NCBI GenBank assembly: GCA_026386845.1
Contig: JAPLMW010000096.1
Location: 1-50,643 of the forward strand
Reading direction: 5' to 3'
DNA: 50,643 nt
From: Phycisphaerae bacterium
GTDB taxonomy: Bacteria > Planctomycetota > Phycisphaerae > Sedimentisphaerales > UBA12454
The notes beneath the pieces were generated by a model. The model worked only from the letters and a program-made list of their open reading frames with translations, was not told the DNA's origin and did not search any database. Both the position numbers and the translations under genes were made by a program. How positions within the stretch are numbered: position 1 is the first letter of the stretch; every line of letters begins with the position of its first letter. Below are positions 16,601 to 26,333 of this stretch, piece by piece.

Positions 16601-17250
16601 TTTTTATCGTCCGCCGGCAAATCAGCCGTTTTTGTTTTATTAATCACCGTAAGAAAAGCGTCTTTTGTAAAAAGCATCTTCTGCGTATTGCAGATATCGC
16701 CCGCGTTAAGGTCTGATACTTTTATTACGGATATTTTTGGAATATTTCTGGCGGATTTATAAAGATTCTGGTCGGGCTCATTGATTGTAACCAAGCAGCT
16801 CCTGTCAATTTTAAGATTTCCAAGAATCTTTACGAAATCTTTTGTCCTTGGCTGCTCGAATTTTATTTCATCTACTACAACGACGTTTCCAACCTGAAGT
16901 TTGGCCAATATCGCCGAATCTCTTGCCAGTTTCTTTTGTTTTTTCGGCATATCTTTCCCGAAATCTCGCGCAACTTTCGCAAACGCCACGCCGCCGCCTC
17001 TTCGGATATTGGTTCTTACCGTACCCATACGGGCGTTGCCGGTGCCTTTTTGCTTGTATATTTTTCTTGTCGAGCCTTCAACCATACCTCTGCTTTTCGT
17101 CGCAGCGGTTCCGACACGTTTATTCGCGTGATACATCACGATGGCCTGTTTGAGCAGAGCGATTCTGACATGTCCGCCGAGTACAGCTTCATCAACTTTG
17201 AGGCTGTCTATTTCTTTTCCATCTCTGTTATGTACTGCAACTGTAATCAT
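16597..17250 (-). CDS. rplD: 50S ribosomal protein L4
   Basis: L4 reaches into the exit tunnel and in E. coli represses the S10 operon. The 217-residue sequence shows VGTAATKSRGMVEGSTRKIYKQKGTGNARMG, the tunnel loop RRGGGVAFAKVARDFGKDMPKK, and VVVDEIKF. It lies 5 nt after rplC and overlaps rplW. No L4-type attenuator leader was recognised before rpsJ. Confidence 0.96.
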   Translation of the reverse strand: MITVAVHNRDGKEIDSLKVDEAVLGGHVRIALLKQAIVMYHANKRVGTAATKSRGMVEGSTRKIYKQKGTGNARMGTVRTNIRRGGGVAFAKVARDFGKDMPKKQKKLARDSAILAKLQVGNVVVVDEIKFEQPRTKDFVKILGNLKIDRSCLVTINEPDQNLYKSARNIPKISVIKVSDLNAGDICNTQKMLFTKDAFLTVINKTKTADLPADDKK

Positions 17251-17255
17251 AGATT

Positions 17256-17900
17256 CTACTTGCTGCCTTTGCTTTGTTTAACTATTACATAACCGCCTGC
17301 AGCTCCCGGCACGGAACCTTTCACTACAAGCAGATTCTTTTCGACATCAATGCTTACCAACTTATGATTTTTGCTCGTAATTCTAACATCCCCCATATGA
17401 CCGGCCATTCGTTTTCCTTTTTTCGGATGTCCGCAATGACCTCTGTTTGTTGCATGACTTGCGATTGAGCCGGGCGATCGGTGTTTTCTTTCAGTGCCGT
17501 GGCTTGCCGGCATACCGCCGAAGCCGTGTCTTTTCATAACGCCCTGAAAGCCTTTGCCCTTGCTCGTTCCGACGATATCGACCCGTTTTGCCTCGGCAAG
17601 AACCTCTACCGTAATCTTATCGCCCTGCTTGTAATCGGCAGATTGTCCTTTGAGGCGGAATTCTCTTATGAATCTCTTGGGAATATCGTTAGCTTTCTTC
17701 GCATGACCGATTTGCGGCTTGTTCTGACGGGACTTTTTCACATCATCGAATCCCATCTGAATCGCTGTGTATCCGTCGGTCTGCTCCGTCTTGACCTGCG
17801 TAATCGTACAGGGACCTGCCTGTATAACCGTAACCGGCACGATTTTGCCGGCATCGTCATATATCTGTGTCATTCCAACTTTTTTGCCGAGAAGCATCAT
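17256..17900 (-). CDS. rplC: 50S ribosomal protein L3
   Basis: L3 binds early to the 3' domain of 23S rRNA. The 214-residue sequence starts MMLLGKKVGMTQIYDDAGKIVPVTV and has the signature KGKGFQGVMKRHGFGGMPASHGTERKHRSPGSI, followed by KGKRMAGHMG. The glutamine in FQGVMKRHGFGG is the methylation site in other bacteria. It is preceded by rpsJ with an 82-nt gap. Confidence 0.97.
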   Translation of the reverse strand: MMLLGKKVGMTQIYDDAGKIVPVTVIQAGPCTITQVKTEQTDGYTAIQMGFDDVKKSRQNKPQIGHAKKANDIPKRFIREFRLKGQSADYKQGDKITVEVLAEAKRVDIVGTSKGKGFQGVMKRHGFGGMPASHGTERKHRSPGSIASHATNRGHCGHPKKGKRMAGHMGDVRITSKNHKLVSIDVEKNLLVVKGSVPGAAGGYVIVKQSKGSK

Positions 17901-17982
17901 ATTTTACAAAAACCTTTGCGCTTTAATTCCAAAACAAAAACGTAAAGCACTGTTTTGCACTTTACGTTTTCTTCATTACAAT

Positions 17983-18297
17983 TTATGCCTTTATCTTCAC
18001 AAATACACCGGCCGGTACTACGAGTCGATTCAGAGCTTCAACTGTCCTGGCGTTTGCTTCGTAGATGTCTATCAGCCGCTTGTGTGTGCGCATCTCGAAC
18101 TGGTCCCTGCTCTTTTTATCGACGTGCGGACTGCGAAGAACGGTATATCTTTCAATCCGCGTAGGCAGCGGAATAGGTCCGCTGACCCTTGCGTTGGTCC
18201 TTCGTGCCTGCTCTACTATTTCTTTGGCCGAAGTATCCAGTGCGCGGGGGTCATAAGCCTCCATCCTGATGCGAATTCGTTCCGTTTCTGCTGCCAT
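17983..18297 (-). CDS. rpsJ: 30S ribosomal protein S10
   Basis: S10 works in the 30S head and, as NusE, in transcription antitermination with NusB and NusG. The 104-residue protein has [29 protein letters not shown], then [39 protein letters not shown], diagnostic of the family. It is first in the S10 cluster, behind its own promoter. Confidence 0.97.
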   Translation of the reverse strand: MAAETERIRIRMEAYDPRALDTSAKEIVEQARRTNARVSGPIPLPTRIERYTVLRSPHVDKKSRDQFEMRTHKRLIDIYEANARTVEALNRLVVPAGVFVKIKA

Positions 18298-18679
18298 ATA
18301 AAGTCTCTAAAAAAACCTTTAAACTAATCTTCTATACAATTACTCAATCTTCTTAACAACCGCCTCGCACGCCTTTGCAAAGACGAAAACACAAGAGAGT
18401 AACTGTTTCAAGATAAAAAATCAACAATAATAATACTGAAAAAAGCCTTTTTTACACAAAATTGCCTTTTCAGCATCTTAAACACAAAAAACAAGATACG
18501 GTATATCGCCTGTTTGCCCTGCGATTAAACACCATTACACTGGGACAAACTTATATATTGCCATAGTAGTTTCTACTACAGATATGTAAATCAGCCCAAC
18601 TCGGAACGCCCCCTCTCTTAGAAGAGGAGGCTCGCTACGGCTGAGGAAGCAAGATTTATATCAGATATATCGGAACAGG
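18298..18679. other. Intergenic region fusA/rpsJ
   Basis: No coding signal is seen in these 382 bases. The region holds the rpsJ promoter (18331-18359), AT-rich leader-like sequence, and near 18610-18630 an imperfect palindrome of CCCCTCTC and AAGAGGAGG without a T tract. fusA ends at its right border. Confidence 0.6.
18331..18359 (-). promoter_or_regulatory. Promoter of the S10-spc-alpha cluster
   Basis: On the minus strand TTGTTA (18359-18354), a 17-nt spacer and TATAGA (18336-18331) lie 34 nt before the rpsJ ATG. With the terminator after rpsG, this makes the S10 cluster a separate transcription unit from rpoBC-rpsLG. Confidence 0.6.
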
Positions 18680-20761
18680 TCAATAGTCAGATAGAATTTT
18701 TTCAGCGATTTGTTGCGGCACCGGTTCGTAGGTAGCCGGCTCCATAACAAAAGTGCCTCTGCCGCTGGTTATACCCCTTAATTCGCTGGAATAACCAAAC
18801 ATCTCAGCAAGCGGAACTTTGGCGTCAATAACCCTCATAGTGCCGTGCAATTTTGTATCCGTAATCATTCCTCGCCTGCTGATTATATTTCCCTGAACCG
18901 CACCGTAATCAGAATCCGGAATATTTACCTCAAACTTCATAATCGGCTCAAGCAAAATAGCTCCCGCTTTTTTAAGCCCTTCCCGAACAGCAATTCCGGC
19001 TGCCTGCTCAAAAGCCAGAGCAGAAGAATCAACCTCGTGGTAAGAGCCATCAATTAACGTAACTCTAGCGCCGACAACAGGATAACCTGCAAGCTCTCCG
19101 CAACCCAAAGCATCTTTTACGCCGCTTTCCACAGCGGGTATATATTCTCTGGGTATTACGCCTCCGATTATCTTGTTTACAAATTCTGTCTCTTTACTAT
19201 AATGCCCAGTTTCGTCCATCAAAGGCTCAATAGTAATAACAACATGACCATACTGGCCGTGGCCGCCGGTTTGGCGAATAAATTTCCCCTCCGCCTCGGC
19301 CTTGAAAGTAATCGCTTCCCTGTAGGCAACTTTAGGTTTTCCAACCCTGACGTTAACCTTCAGGTCTCTTACAAGTTTGTGCTGAAGAATCTCGAGATGC
19401 AGTTCTCCCATTCCGCTGATAATGGTCTGTCCTGTTTCAACATCGAATTTGCATTTGAATGTCGGGTCTTCTCTTCTCAACGTGGCAAGAGCCTGTGAGA
19501 GTTTATCCCTGTCGGCCGTGCTGTGCGGTTCTATCGACATGCTCATAACGGTCTCGGGAAAAGTGATACTTTCAAGTATTATCGGACTTTTGGTATCACA
19601 AAGTGTATCTCCGGTGAGGGTGTCTCTCAGACCAACACAGGCAATGATGTCGCCTGCACGGGCAGATTGAACAATCTCCCTGCTGTTGGCGTGCATTTTG
19701 AATAATCTGGTAATATTTTCTTTGCAGTTCCTGTTAGGATTGAGAACTCTGGTGCTGCTTTTGAGAATGCCCTGATAAATTCTGAGGAAATAGAGGTCGC
19801 CGTGCTTGTCGCCGATGATTTTGAAGGCAAGAGCAACAAGACTTTTGCGTGTATCGCATTTGACAGTTATCTTTTTTTGATTATCCGTCGGCAGATGCGC
19901 TATTATCTCCGGCTTATCCAACGGCGAAGGGAAATATCTGCCGACGCCGTCAAGTATCCTTTGAATGCCGATGTATCGCAGGGCCGAGCCGACAAAAACG
20001 GGATGAATCTTTCCTGCGCAGGTTCCTTTTCTAATCGCTTTATGAATTAAATCTTCTTCAACGGGTTTATCGTGGACGTATTTGTCCATTAACTGCTCGT
20101 CAAATTCAGCGAGGCTTTCGAGCATATCGTGTCGATATTTTTTTGCCTGTCCGAGAAGATTTTCCGGTATGTCGAGTTCCTCAAAATTTGCTCCAAGCTT
20201 TTCAGCTTTATAGTAAACAGCCTTCATTTCGACAAGGTCGATAAGCCCTTCGAAAGTCATATCAGCGCCGATAGGAATCTGGACGCAGACAGGATGAGCA
20301 ATAAGTTTTTCTTTTATACTGGCAATAGACATTTCAAAGTCTGCGCCGGTTTTGTCCATTTTGTTGATGAAGCAGAATGCCGGCAGATGATATTTTTGGC
20401 CCTGCCGCCAAACAGTTTCGCTTTGGGCCTGGACGCCTTCGGAAGCATCAAAGACGGCAATCGCGGCATCGAGAACGCGCAGTGACCTTTCTACTTCAGC
20501 GGTAAAATCGACGTGGCCGGGGGTGTCGATAAGGTTGATTGTCCACTCTTGCCAGTGACAGGTAGTGGCGGCGGATGTGATGGTAATACCTCGCTCTTGT
20601 TCCTCTTCGAGGTAGTCCATAACGGCGGTTCCATCGTGCACTTCGCCCATTTTATACGTTTTTCCGGCGTAATAAAGGATACGTTCCGAGACGGTGGTTT
20701 TACCGGCGTCGATATGAGCCATGATGCCTATGTTACGGATTTTATTTAGTTTTTCCGGCAT
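18680..20761 (-). CDS. fusA: Translation elongation factor G
   Basis: EF-G is the GTPase that drives tRNA-mRNA translocation. The 693-residue protein has G1 AHIDAGKTT (15-23), the switch region RGITITSAATT, G3 DTPGHVDFT and G4 NKMDK. Domain II, domain III with SGMGELHLEI and domain IV with GGHGQYGHV follow, and it ends in domain V with GRGTFVMEPATYEPVP. All domains are complete. It sits between rpsG and rpsJ as in classical str/S10 order, but a terminator after rpsG suggests its own promoter in the 20762-20895 gap. Confidence 0.96.
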   Translation of the reverse strand: MPEKLNKIRNIGIMAHIDAGKTTVSERILYYAGKTYKMGEVHDGTAVMDYLEEEQERGITITSAATTCHWQEWTINLIDTPGHVDFTAEVERSLRVLDAAIAVFDASEGVQAQSETVWRQGQKYHLPAFCFINKMDKTGADFEMSIASIKEKLIAHPVCVQIPIGADMTFEGLIDLVEMKAVYYKAEKLGANFEELDIPENLLGQAKKYRHDMLESLAEFDEQLMDKYVHDKPVEEDLIHKAIRKGTCAGKIHPVFVGSALRYIGIQRILDGVGRYFPSPLDKPEIIAHLPTDNQKKITVKCDTRKSLVALAFKIIGDKHGDLYFLRIYQGILKSSTRVLNPNRNCKENITRLFKMHANSREIVQSARAGDIIACVGLRDTLTGDTLCDTKSPIILESITFPETVMSMSIEPHSTADRDKLSQALATLRREDPTFKCKFDVETGQTIISGMGELHLEILQHKLVRDLKVNVRVGKPKVAYREAITFKAEAEGKFIRQTGGHGQYGHVVITIEPLMDETGHYSKETEFVNKIIGGVIPREYIPAVESGVKDALGCGELAGYPVVGARVTLIDGSYHEVDSSALAFEQAAGIAVREGLKKAGAILLEPIMKFEVNIPDSDYGAVQGNIISRRGMITDTKLHGTMRVIDAKVPLAEMFGYSSELRGITSGRGTFVMEPATYEPVPQQIAEKILSDY

Positions 20762-20895
20762 AAATTTAATAATTGAAGAATGAAGATTGAAAAATGAAGA
20801 CTTACGGAACCACCTTCGGCGATTATTTTTATTATTTTAATTCTTCAATCTACAATCTTCAATTTTCAATTCCTTCGTGTCTTGATGATTATGTT
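20762..20895. repeat. AT-rich GAAGATTGAAAAT-type repeat, inverted
   Basis: Between rpsG and fusA, TTGAAGAATGAAGATTGAAA (20771 onward) faces a near-complement with TTCTTCAATCTACAATCTTC around 20840-20875, around a short spacer (CGGAACCACCTTCGGCG). Similar tracts occur at 31990, 36232, 40470 and 41231. The function is unknown. Confidence 0.6.
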
Positions 20896-20937
20896 ATAAA
20901 AAAAACTGCCACAGCATCTTGAAAAGCTATGGCAGTT
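20896..20937 (-). terminator. Strong intrinsic terminator after rpsG
   Basis: On the minus strand AACTGCCATAGC pairs with GCTGTGGCAGTT around a 10-nt loop and is followed by a run of T. It lies 16 nt past the rpsG stop and should end the rpoB-rpoC-rpsL-rpsG transcript before fusA. Confidence 0.85.
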
Positions 20938-20953
20938 AAGATAGCTATTTAGA

Positions 20954-21427
20954 TTACCAGGCGAAGTGAGCGAAAGCTTTGTTTGCCTCAGCCATTTTAT
21001 GGATGTTTTCGCGTGTTGTTACAGCGCCGCCCTGTTTGTTGTAGGCATCGATAAGTTCAGAGGCAAGTCTTGCCGACATTGGTTTTCCTTTTTTGCCTCT
21101 TGCCGATGCGATAATCCATCTGAAAGCAAGCGATTGCTGTCTTTTTGAATTTACAGGCATAGGAACCTGATAGCTTGCGCCTCCGACTCGTTTTGAGCGG
21201 ACTTCAATATAAGGTTTTACATTATTGACAGCGGCTTCGAAGACTTCCAGCGGCTTGACATCCTTGACCTGTCTTTCGACTATCGACATAGCATCGTAGA
21301 AAATCTTTTGCGCGACGCTTTTTTTGCCTTTCCAGAGGAGCGTGTTGATAAACTTCTGCACCAGTTTGCTGTTGAACTTCGCATCCGGTTTTAACTGTTT
21401 TATGGAAGCTGTCCACTTTTTTGCCAT
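20954..21427 (-). CDS. rpsG: 30S ribosomal protein S7
   Basis: S7 organises the 30S head and touches E-site tRNA. The 157-residue sequence shows [42 protein letters not shown] and the [22 protein letters not shown] region. The ATG is preceded by AGGGGT about 7 nt upstream, and that stretch is the outer end of inverted-repeat element copy C, so the element appears to provide the ribosome-binding site. Confidence 0.96.
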   Translation of the reverse strand: MAKKWTASIKQLKPDAKFNSKLVQKFINTLLWKGKKSVAQKIFYDAMSIVERQVKDVKPLEVFEAAVNNVKPYIEVRSKRVGGASYQVPMPVNSKRQQSLAFRWIIASARGKKGKPMSARLASELIDAYNKQGGAVTTRENIHKMAEANKAFAHFAW

Positions 21428-21432
21428 TATTT

Positions 21433-21544
21433 ACCCCTACACCAATGTAAATTATTTTTTAATAAAGATTTCATTTTATTTTTTCCCTTACTTTAATCTA
21501 TTTTTCCCTTACACCAACTCGCCAGGATACATTGGTGTGGGGGT
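21433..21544. repeat. Intercistronic inverted-repeat element, copy C (rpsL/rpsG)
   Basis: This 112-bp copy has ends ACCCCTACACCAATGTA (21433-21449) and TACATTGGTGTGGGGGT (21528-21544). It fills the gap from the rpsL stop, which it overlaps by one base, to 5 nt before the rpsG ATG. Compared with copies A and B, seven extra bases (CTCGCCAGGA region) are inserted into the loop of the small ACACCAA/TTGGTGT palindrome, so its stem is still possible. Confidence 0.9.
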
Positions 21545-21909
21545 TAACTTTTCTTCGCGCCGTATTTACTTCGGCTCCGTTTGCGGTTAGCCACGCCTGC
21601 GCTATCGAGAACGCCGCGGACAATATGATAACGGACGCCCGGCAGGTCTCTTACTCTTCCGCCTCTGACAAGGACGGTGCTGTGTTCCTGCAGGTTGTGG
21701 TCGATGCCCGGGATATAGGCCGTCACTTCTTTGCCGTTTGTAAGTCTTACACGGGCAATTTTACGCAATGCGGAATTCGGTTTCTTTGGTGTTTGAGTCC
21801 TGACTATCAGACAGACACCCTTTTTTTGGGGCGAGCCTGATATGTCAGAGATACGCTTTTTACCTTTGTGTCTTCTGCCATTCTTTACTAACTGGTTTAT
21901 CGTCGGCAT
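21544..21909 (-). CDS. rpsL: 30S ribosomal protein S12
   Basis: S12 controls decoding accuracy. The 121-residue sequence shows [62 protein letters not shown] and the tail [10 protein letters not shown]. The lysines associated with streptomycin sensitivity (in TPKKPNS and near the GGRVRDLPG loop) look like the sensitive form. A small difference is GIDHNLQ where GEGHNLQ is usual. Confidence 0.97.
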   Translation of the reverse strand: MPTINQLVKNGRRHKGKKRISDISGSPQKKGVCLIVRTQTPKKPNSALRKIARVRLTNGKEVTAYIPGIDHNLQEHSTVLVRGGRVRDLPGVRYHIVRGVLDSAGVANRKRSRSKYGAKKS

Positions 21910-22011
21910 TCTTTACCTTTCGTATTTCGTTTATCGGTTACGCTGCTCGTTTCGTCTTACGTCCTACGTTTAACGTAACTGATACGAGCTTCGCAACCCG
22001 TTTGACTTTTT

Positions 22012-25000
22012 CTATTCAAGTCCCAACGCTGCTCTTGTAGCGGCCTCGGCCAAAGCCTCGGCATCGTGAGTCTCCTTAAGTTCCGCAAGTTCTTTCGGCA
22101 GCGGTGCTTTCGCAAGATGTTTAACGGTCATTTCAAGGTGAGGCTTGAAAGCTGTGCCTGCAGGAATCAGATGGCCGAGTATTACATTTTCCTTCAATCC
22201 GACCAATCTGTCCACTTTACCAATTAAAGCCGCTTCAGTCAATACCTTGGTTGTTTCCTGGAAGCTGGCGGCTGAGATGAAGCTTTCTGACTGCAGCGAA
22301 GCCTTTGTAATACCCATAAGTATCGTTTTTGCCGTTGCCGGCCGCGGCTTTTTCCCTTTAGCGCTTTGTCCGCCCAGTTTTTCTACCTTTTCGTTGGCCT
22401 GTTCAATTTCCGCTTTGGTAGATACTTCTCCAACAACAAGGTCGGTTTCGCCGGCATCGGAAATCTTGAGACTGCCGGCAAGCTCTTCACTCGATTTTTT
22501 GAAGGCATATTTCGACACAATATCGCCCGGCAGAAAGCTGCTGTCGCCGACCGTTTCAATCTCAACCTTCTGCATCATCTGTGAAAGAATAATCTCTATG
22601 TGCTTGTCATTGATGGTTACATTCTGCGAACGATAGACATTCTGAACCTCGGCAAGCAGATACTTCTGCAGAGCCTCTTCGCCTTTGATTCTCAGAATAT
22701 CATGCGGCACAAGAGGACCATCGGTCAACGGGTCTCCCGCTTCAACCGTATCGCCGGCGTGCACGTTCAGGTGTCTGTCTCGCGGAACGTGGTGCTCTTT
22801 TTCCATCTTTTCACTTCTTATAATAATAGTCATTTTACCGCGGCGTTTATCGCTTTTTAGTTCGACCTTGCCGCTGATTTCAGCCATAGCAGCGGGCTCT
22901 TTCGGCTTTCTTGCCTCGAATATTTCCGTCACTCTCGGCAGACCGCCTGTAATATCCTGCGTGCCGCCCGCTCCGCGAGGCTGCCTTGCAAGGAGCTGAC
23001 CTGCCTGTATTTTTTGTCCTTCATTGACCTCTATTCTTGCCTTTGAGGGCAGATAGTGGACGTCGAGAATTTTGCCGCTTTCATCTTCAATGATAACCTG
23101 AGGATGTTTGTCTCCTTTGTGTTCGATGACGACAGGTCTGCCCTTCTGGCCTTTTCGTTCTTCTTCTACTCGCATCGTTTCGCCGTCTATCACGTCAACA
23201 AAGCGAATAATTCCGCCGACTTCCGCCAAAATCGGCACCATATGCGCGTCCCAGCTGAATAGTTTCGTTCCGGCCTTGACCTGCTGATCGTCTTTCACAA
23301 GAACTATGGAACCGTACGGCACTTTGAATTTTTCGTATTCTCTGCCCTTATCGTCAATGATAGCCATTTCGCCGCTTCTCTTGAGAGCGATAAGTTGTTC
23401 CGTGCCGTCTTCCTGTTTCACCAGCACGGCGTTGATGTCGCGGTATTGAACAACGCCGTCTCTTGGCGATTTCTGGTCGCTTTCGAGAATCGTGTGTGAG
23501 GCGATGCCGCCGGTATGGAAAGTACGCATTGTAAGCTGTGTTCCAGGCTCACCGATGGATTGAGCCGCGATGATACCGACTGCCATTCCTTCTTCGACGA
23601 GCATACCGGTGCCTAAATCCCAGCCGTAACACTTGGCGCAGATGCCCAGCGGGCTGTCGCAGGTAAGCGAGCTTCTGACGCGGATTGATTCAAGTCCGAG
23701 CGCTCCAATCTTTTCAGCCGCATCGGGCGTGATAACCTCATTTTCACGCACAATCATTTCATCGGTTATCGGGTTTCTGACATTGTCTCGCGCTGTTCTT
23801 CCGACGATAAGCTCACTCAATGGCACATCGACCTGTTCGCCTTTGTAAAGCGTGGTCTTGGTTATACCCTGCAGCGCCCCGCAGTCGATTTCGTTGATGA
23901 TAATATTCTGTGCCACATCCGCAAGTTTTCTCGTCAGGTAGCCCGAATCGGCCGTCTTCAAAGCGGTATCGGCAAGACCTTTTCGTGCACCGTGAGTGGA
24001 ACTGAAATATTCCAGCACGCTGAGGCCTTCGCGGAAGTTCGCCTTGATTGGCGTCTCGATAATCTCGCCGCTCGGTTTTGCCATCAGCGCTCGCATACCT
24101 GCAAGCTGCTGTATCTGGTCAACGCTGCCTCTCGCGCCGGAATCGCTCATAAGGTATATCGGGTTAAGATATGGCTTGCCGTCTCGTGTATCGTTTTTCA
24201 TTCCCTGTATCATCGCGTTTGTTACCGCGACACGTGCGTGTGTCCAGGCATCGATAACCTGGTTGTATCTTTCGCCCTCGGTCAGAACGCCGTCGTTGTA
24301 GTTTTTCTGAATACGGTCGACAATCTTCTGTGTCCGGTCGATGATACCCTGTTTTTCCGGCGGTATCCTCAAGTCGATCAGGCCGAAGCTCAACCCTGCC
24401 AGCGTGGCGTATTTAAATCCGAGGTCTTTCATATCATCAAGCAGCTTCAGGCTTGTTTTGCCGTCCGACAATTCAAAACAGTTATTGATAACCGTCTTAA
24501 GCGTCTTCTGGTTCATTGTGCAATTATAAAACGGCAGTTCTTTCGGCAGCATCTCGTTGAAAATGCATCTTCCCGGTGTTGCTTCTACTATGCCGCTGTG
24601 TTCTGTTATGCCTTCTAATGTGGCAAGTTTTTTGTCTTTCGGCAATTTGACCTTTACCTTTGCGTGTATGGAAACCTTTCCCATTTCATAAGCTGTAATT
24701 GCCTCAGCGGTATCCCTGAAAATCATACCTTCGCCTTTTTTGCCGGTCCGTTCAACGGTGAGATAGTAATTGCCGAGCACTATATCCTGCGAAGGTCCGA
24801 CTATTGGCGCACCGTTAGACGGCGAGAAAATGCTGTTCGTTGACATTATCAGTGTATGTGCTTCGACCTGCGCCTCGATGCTCAGCGGCAGATGCACCGC
24901 CATCTGGTCGCCGTCGAAATCTGCGTTAAAGCCTTTGCATACCAGCGGATGAAGCATAATAGCGTTTCCTTCAACCAGCACCGGCTCGAAAGCCTGTATG

Positions 25001-26283
25001 CCCATTCTGTGCAGCGTCGGAGCTCGGTTCAGCATTACGGGGTGCTGATGAATAACTTTTTCGAGAATATCCCATACCTGTTCTTCTTTTCTTTCGAGCA
25101 TTCTCTTTGCGCTCTTGATGGTATCTGCAAGTCCTCTTTCCTTTAGCTCGCGAATAATAAACGGCTGGAAAAGTTCAAGTGCGATTTTTTTCGGCAGACC
25201 GCATTGATGCAGTTTCAGGTACGGCCCAACTACGATTACGGAACGCGCTGAATAATCGACGCGCTTTCCGAGCAGGTTCTCTCTGAATCTTCCCTGCTTG
25301 CCTTTTATCATATCGGTAAGGCTCTTCAGCGGCCTGTTATTGCTTCCAAGCACCGGTCTTCTGCATCTGCCGTTGTCGAACAATGCATCTACAGCCTGCT
25401 GGAGCATTCTTTTTTCATTGCGTATGATGACCTCAGGCGCGTTGAGGTCCATAAGTTTTTTGAGCCTGTTGTTTCTGTTGATGATTCTCCTGTACAGGTC
25501 ATTCAGGTCGCTTGTCGCGAAGTTTCCGCTTTCGAGCATAACTAACGGCCGCAAATCCGGCGGAATCACCGGCACTACATCAAGCACCATCCATTCGGGT
25601 TTGTTGGGGCTGGCCTTGATAGCGTTGACTATTTTAAGTCTTTTTGTCAGGTCTTTTATCTTTTGTTTGCTGCTGGTTTTGATCATAGCGACCTTAAGGT
25701 CGCCGCCCAATTGTTCCAGATTGAGCGAGCTTAGCAGGTCGCGAATGGCTTCGGCGCCCATGACGGCCTTGAACGAGCTTCCATACTTGGCCACAGCATC
25801 ACGATACTCTTCTTCATTGAGAAGCTGTTTGATTTTCAGAGGGCTTTGCCCGGGGTCTGTAACGATATAATCCTGGAAATAAATGACTTTTTCGAGGTCA
25901 ACGGTTTTTATCGCAAGCAGCGCGCCGAGCCGCGACGGCATTGCCTTAAAGAACCATATATGCACCGCAGGCGCCGCAAGGTTGATATGTCCCATTCGTT
26001 TTCTTCGCACCCTGCTGTGCGTTACTTTTACTCCGCACCGGTCGCAGATGATGCCTTTGAATTTTGTTCCCTTGTATTTTCCGCAGGAGCACTCCCAATC
26101 GCGTTCGGGACCGAAGATTCGTTCGCAGAAAAGCCCGTCTTTTTCCGGCCTGTAGGTACGATAGTTTATCGTCTCAGGTTTTCTGACCTCGCCGAACGAC
26201 CAACTGCGGATGTCATTCGGACCGGCAAGGCTTATCTTTACCGAACCGTAATCATTTATCTTATCGTAAATACTTTCGTTCAT
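22012..26283 (-). CDS. rpoC: RNA polymerase beta' subunit
   Basis: Beta' carries the catalytic magnesium site. The 1,423-residue protein has the N-terminal zinc site (Cys65, Cys67, Cys80, Cys83), then the rudder/lid region and [22 protein letters not shown]. The catalytic [16 protein letters not shown] is near residue 460. The bridge helix and trigger-loop region ([16 protein letters not shown]) and the second zinc ribbon ([15 protein letters not shown]) follow. The family-specific C-terminus is complete. A 50-nt gap separates it from rpoB. Confidence 0.97.
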   Translation of the reverse strand: MNESIYDKINDYGSVKISLAGPNDIRSWSFGEVRKPETINYRTYRPEKDGLFCERIFGPERDWECSCGKYKGTKFKGIICDRCGVKVTHSRVRRKRMGHINLAAPAVHIWFFKAMPSRLGALLAIKTVDLEKVIYFQDYIVTDPGQSPLKIKQLLNEEEYRDAVAKYGSSFKAVMGAEAIRDLLSSLNLEQLGGDLKVAMIKTSSKQKIKDLTKRLKIVNAIKASPNKPEWMVLDVVPVIPPDLRPLVMLESGNFATSDLNDLYRRIINRNNRLKKLMDLNAPEVIIRNEKRMLQQAVDALFDNGRCRRPVLGSNNRPLKSLTDMIKGKQGRFRENLLGKRVDYSARSVIVVGPYLKLHQCGLPKKIALELFQPFIIRELKERGLADTIKSAKRMLERKEEQVWDILEKVIHQHPVMLNRAPTLHRMGIQAFEPVLVEGNAIMLHPLVCKGFNADFDGDQMAVHLPLSIEAQVEAHTLIMSTNSIFSPSNGAPIVGPSQDIVLGNYYLTVERTGKKGEGMIFRDTAEAITAYEMGKVSIHAKVKVKLPKDKKLATLEGITEHSGIVEATPGRCIFNEMLPKELPFYNCTMNQKTLKTVINNCFELSDGKTSLKLLDDMKDLGFKYATLAGLSFGLIDLRIPPEKQGIIDRTQKIVDRIQKNYNDGVLTEGERYNQVIDAWTHARVAVTNAMIQGMKNDTRDGKPYLNPIYLMSDSGARGSVDQIQQLAGMRALMAKPSGEIIETPIKANFREGLSVLEYFSSTHGARKGLADTALKTADSGYLTRKLADVAQNIIINEIDCGALQGITKTTLYKGEQVDVPLSELIVGRTARDNVRNPITDEMIVRENEVITPDAAEKIGALGLESIRVRSSLTCDSPLGICAKCYGWDLGTGMLVEEGMAVGIIAAQSIGEPGTQLTMRTFHTGGIASHTILESDQKSPRDGVVQYRDINAVLVKQEDGTEQLIALKRSGEMAIIDDKGREYEKFKVPYGSIVLVKDDQQVKAGTKLFSWDAHMVPILAEVGGIIRFVDVIDGETMRVEEERKGQKGRPVVIEHKGDKHPQVIIEDESGKILDVHYLPSKARIEVNEGQKIQAGQLLARQPRGAGGTQDITGGLPRVTEIFEARKPKEPAAMAEISGKVELKSDKRRGKMTIIIRSEKMEKEHHVPRDRHLNVHAGDTVEAGDPLTDGPLVPHDILRIKGEEALQKYLLAEVQNVYRSQNVTINDKHIEIILSQMMQKVEIETVGDSSFLPGDIVSKYAFKKSSEELAGSLKISDAGETDLVVGEVSTKAEIEQANEKVEKLGGQSAKGKKPRPATAKTILMGITKASLQSESFISAASFQETTKVLTEAALIGKVDRLVGLKENVILGHLIPAGTAFKPHLEMTVKHLAKAPLPKELAELKETHDAEALAEAATRAALGLE

Positions 26284-26333
26284 TTAAGCTCACTCCTGAG
26301 TTTCAGGTTTATAAAGCTTTTTCATCGATTCTT

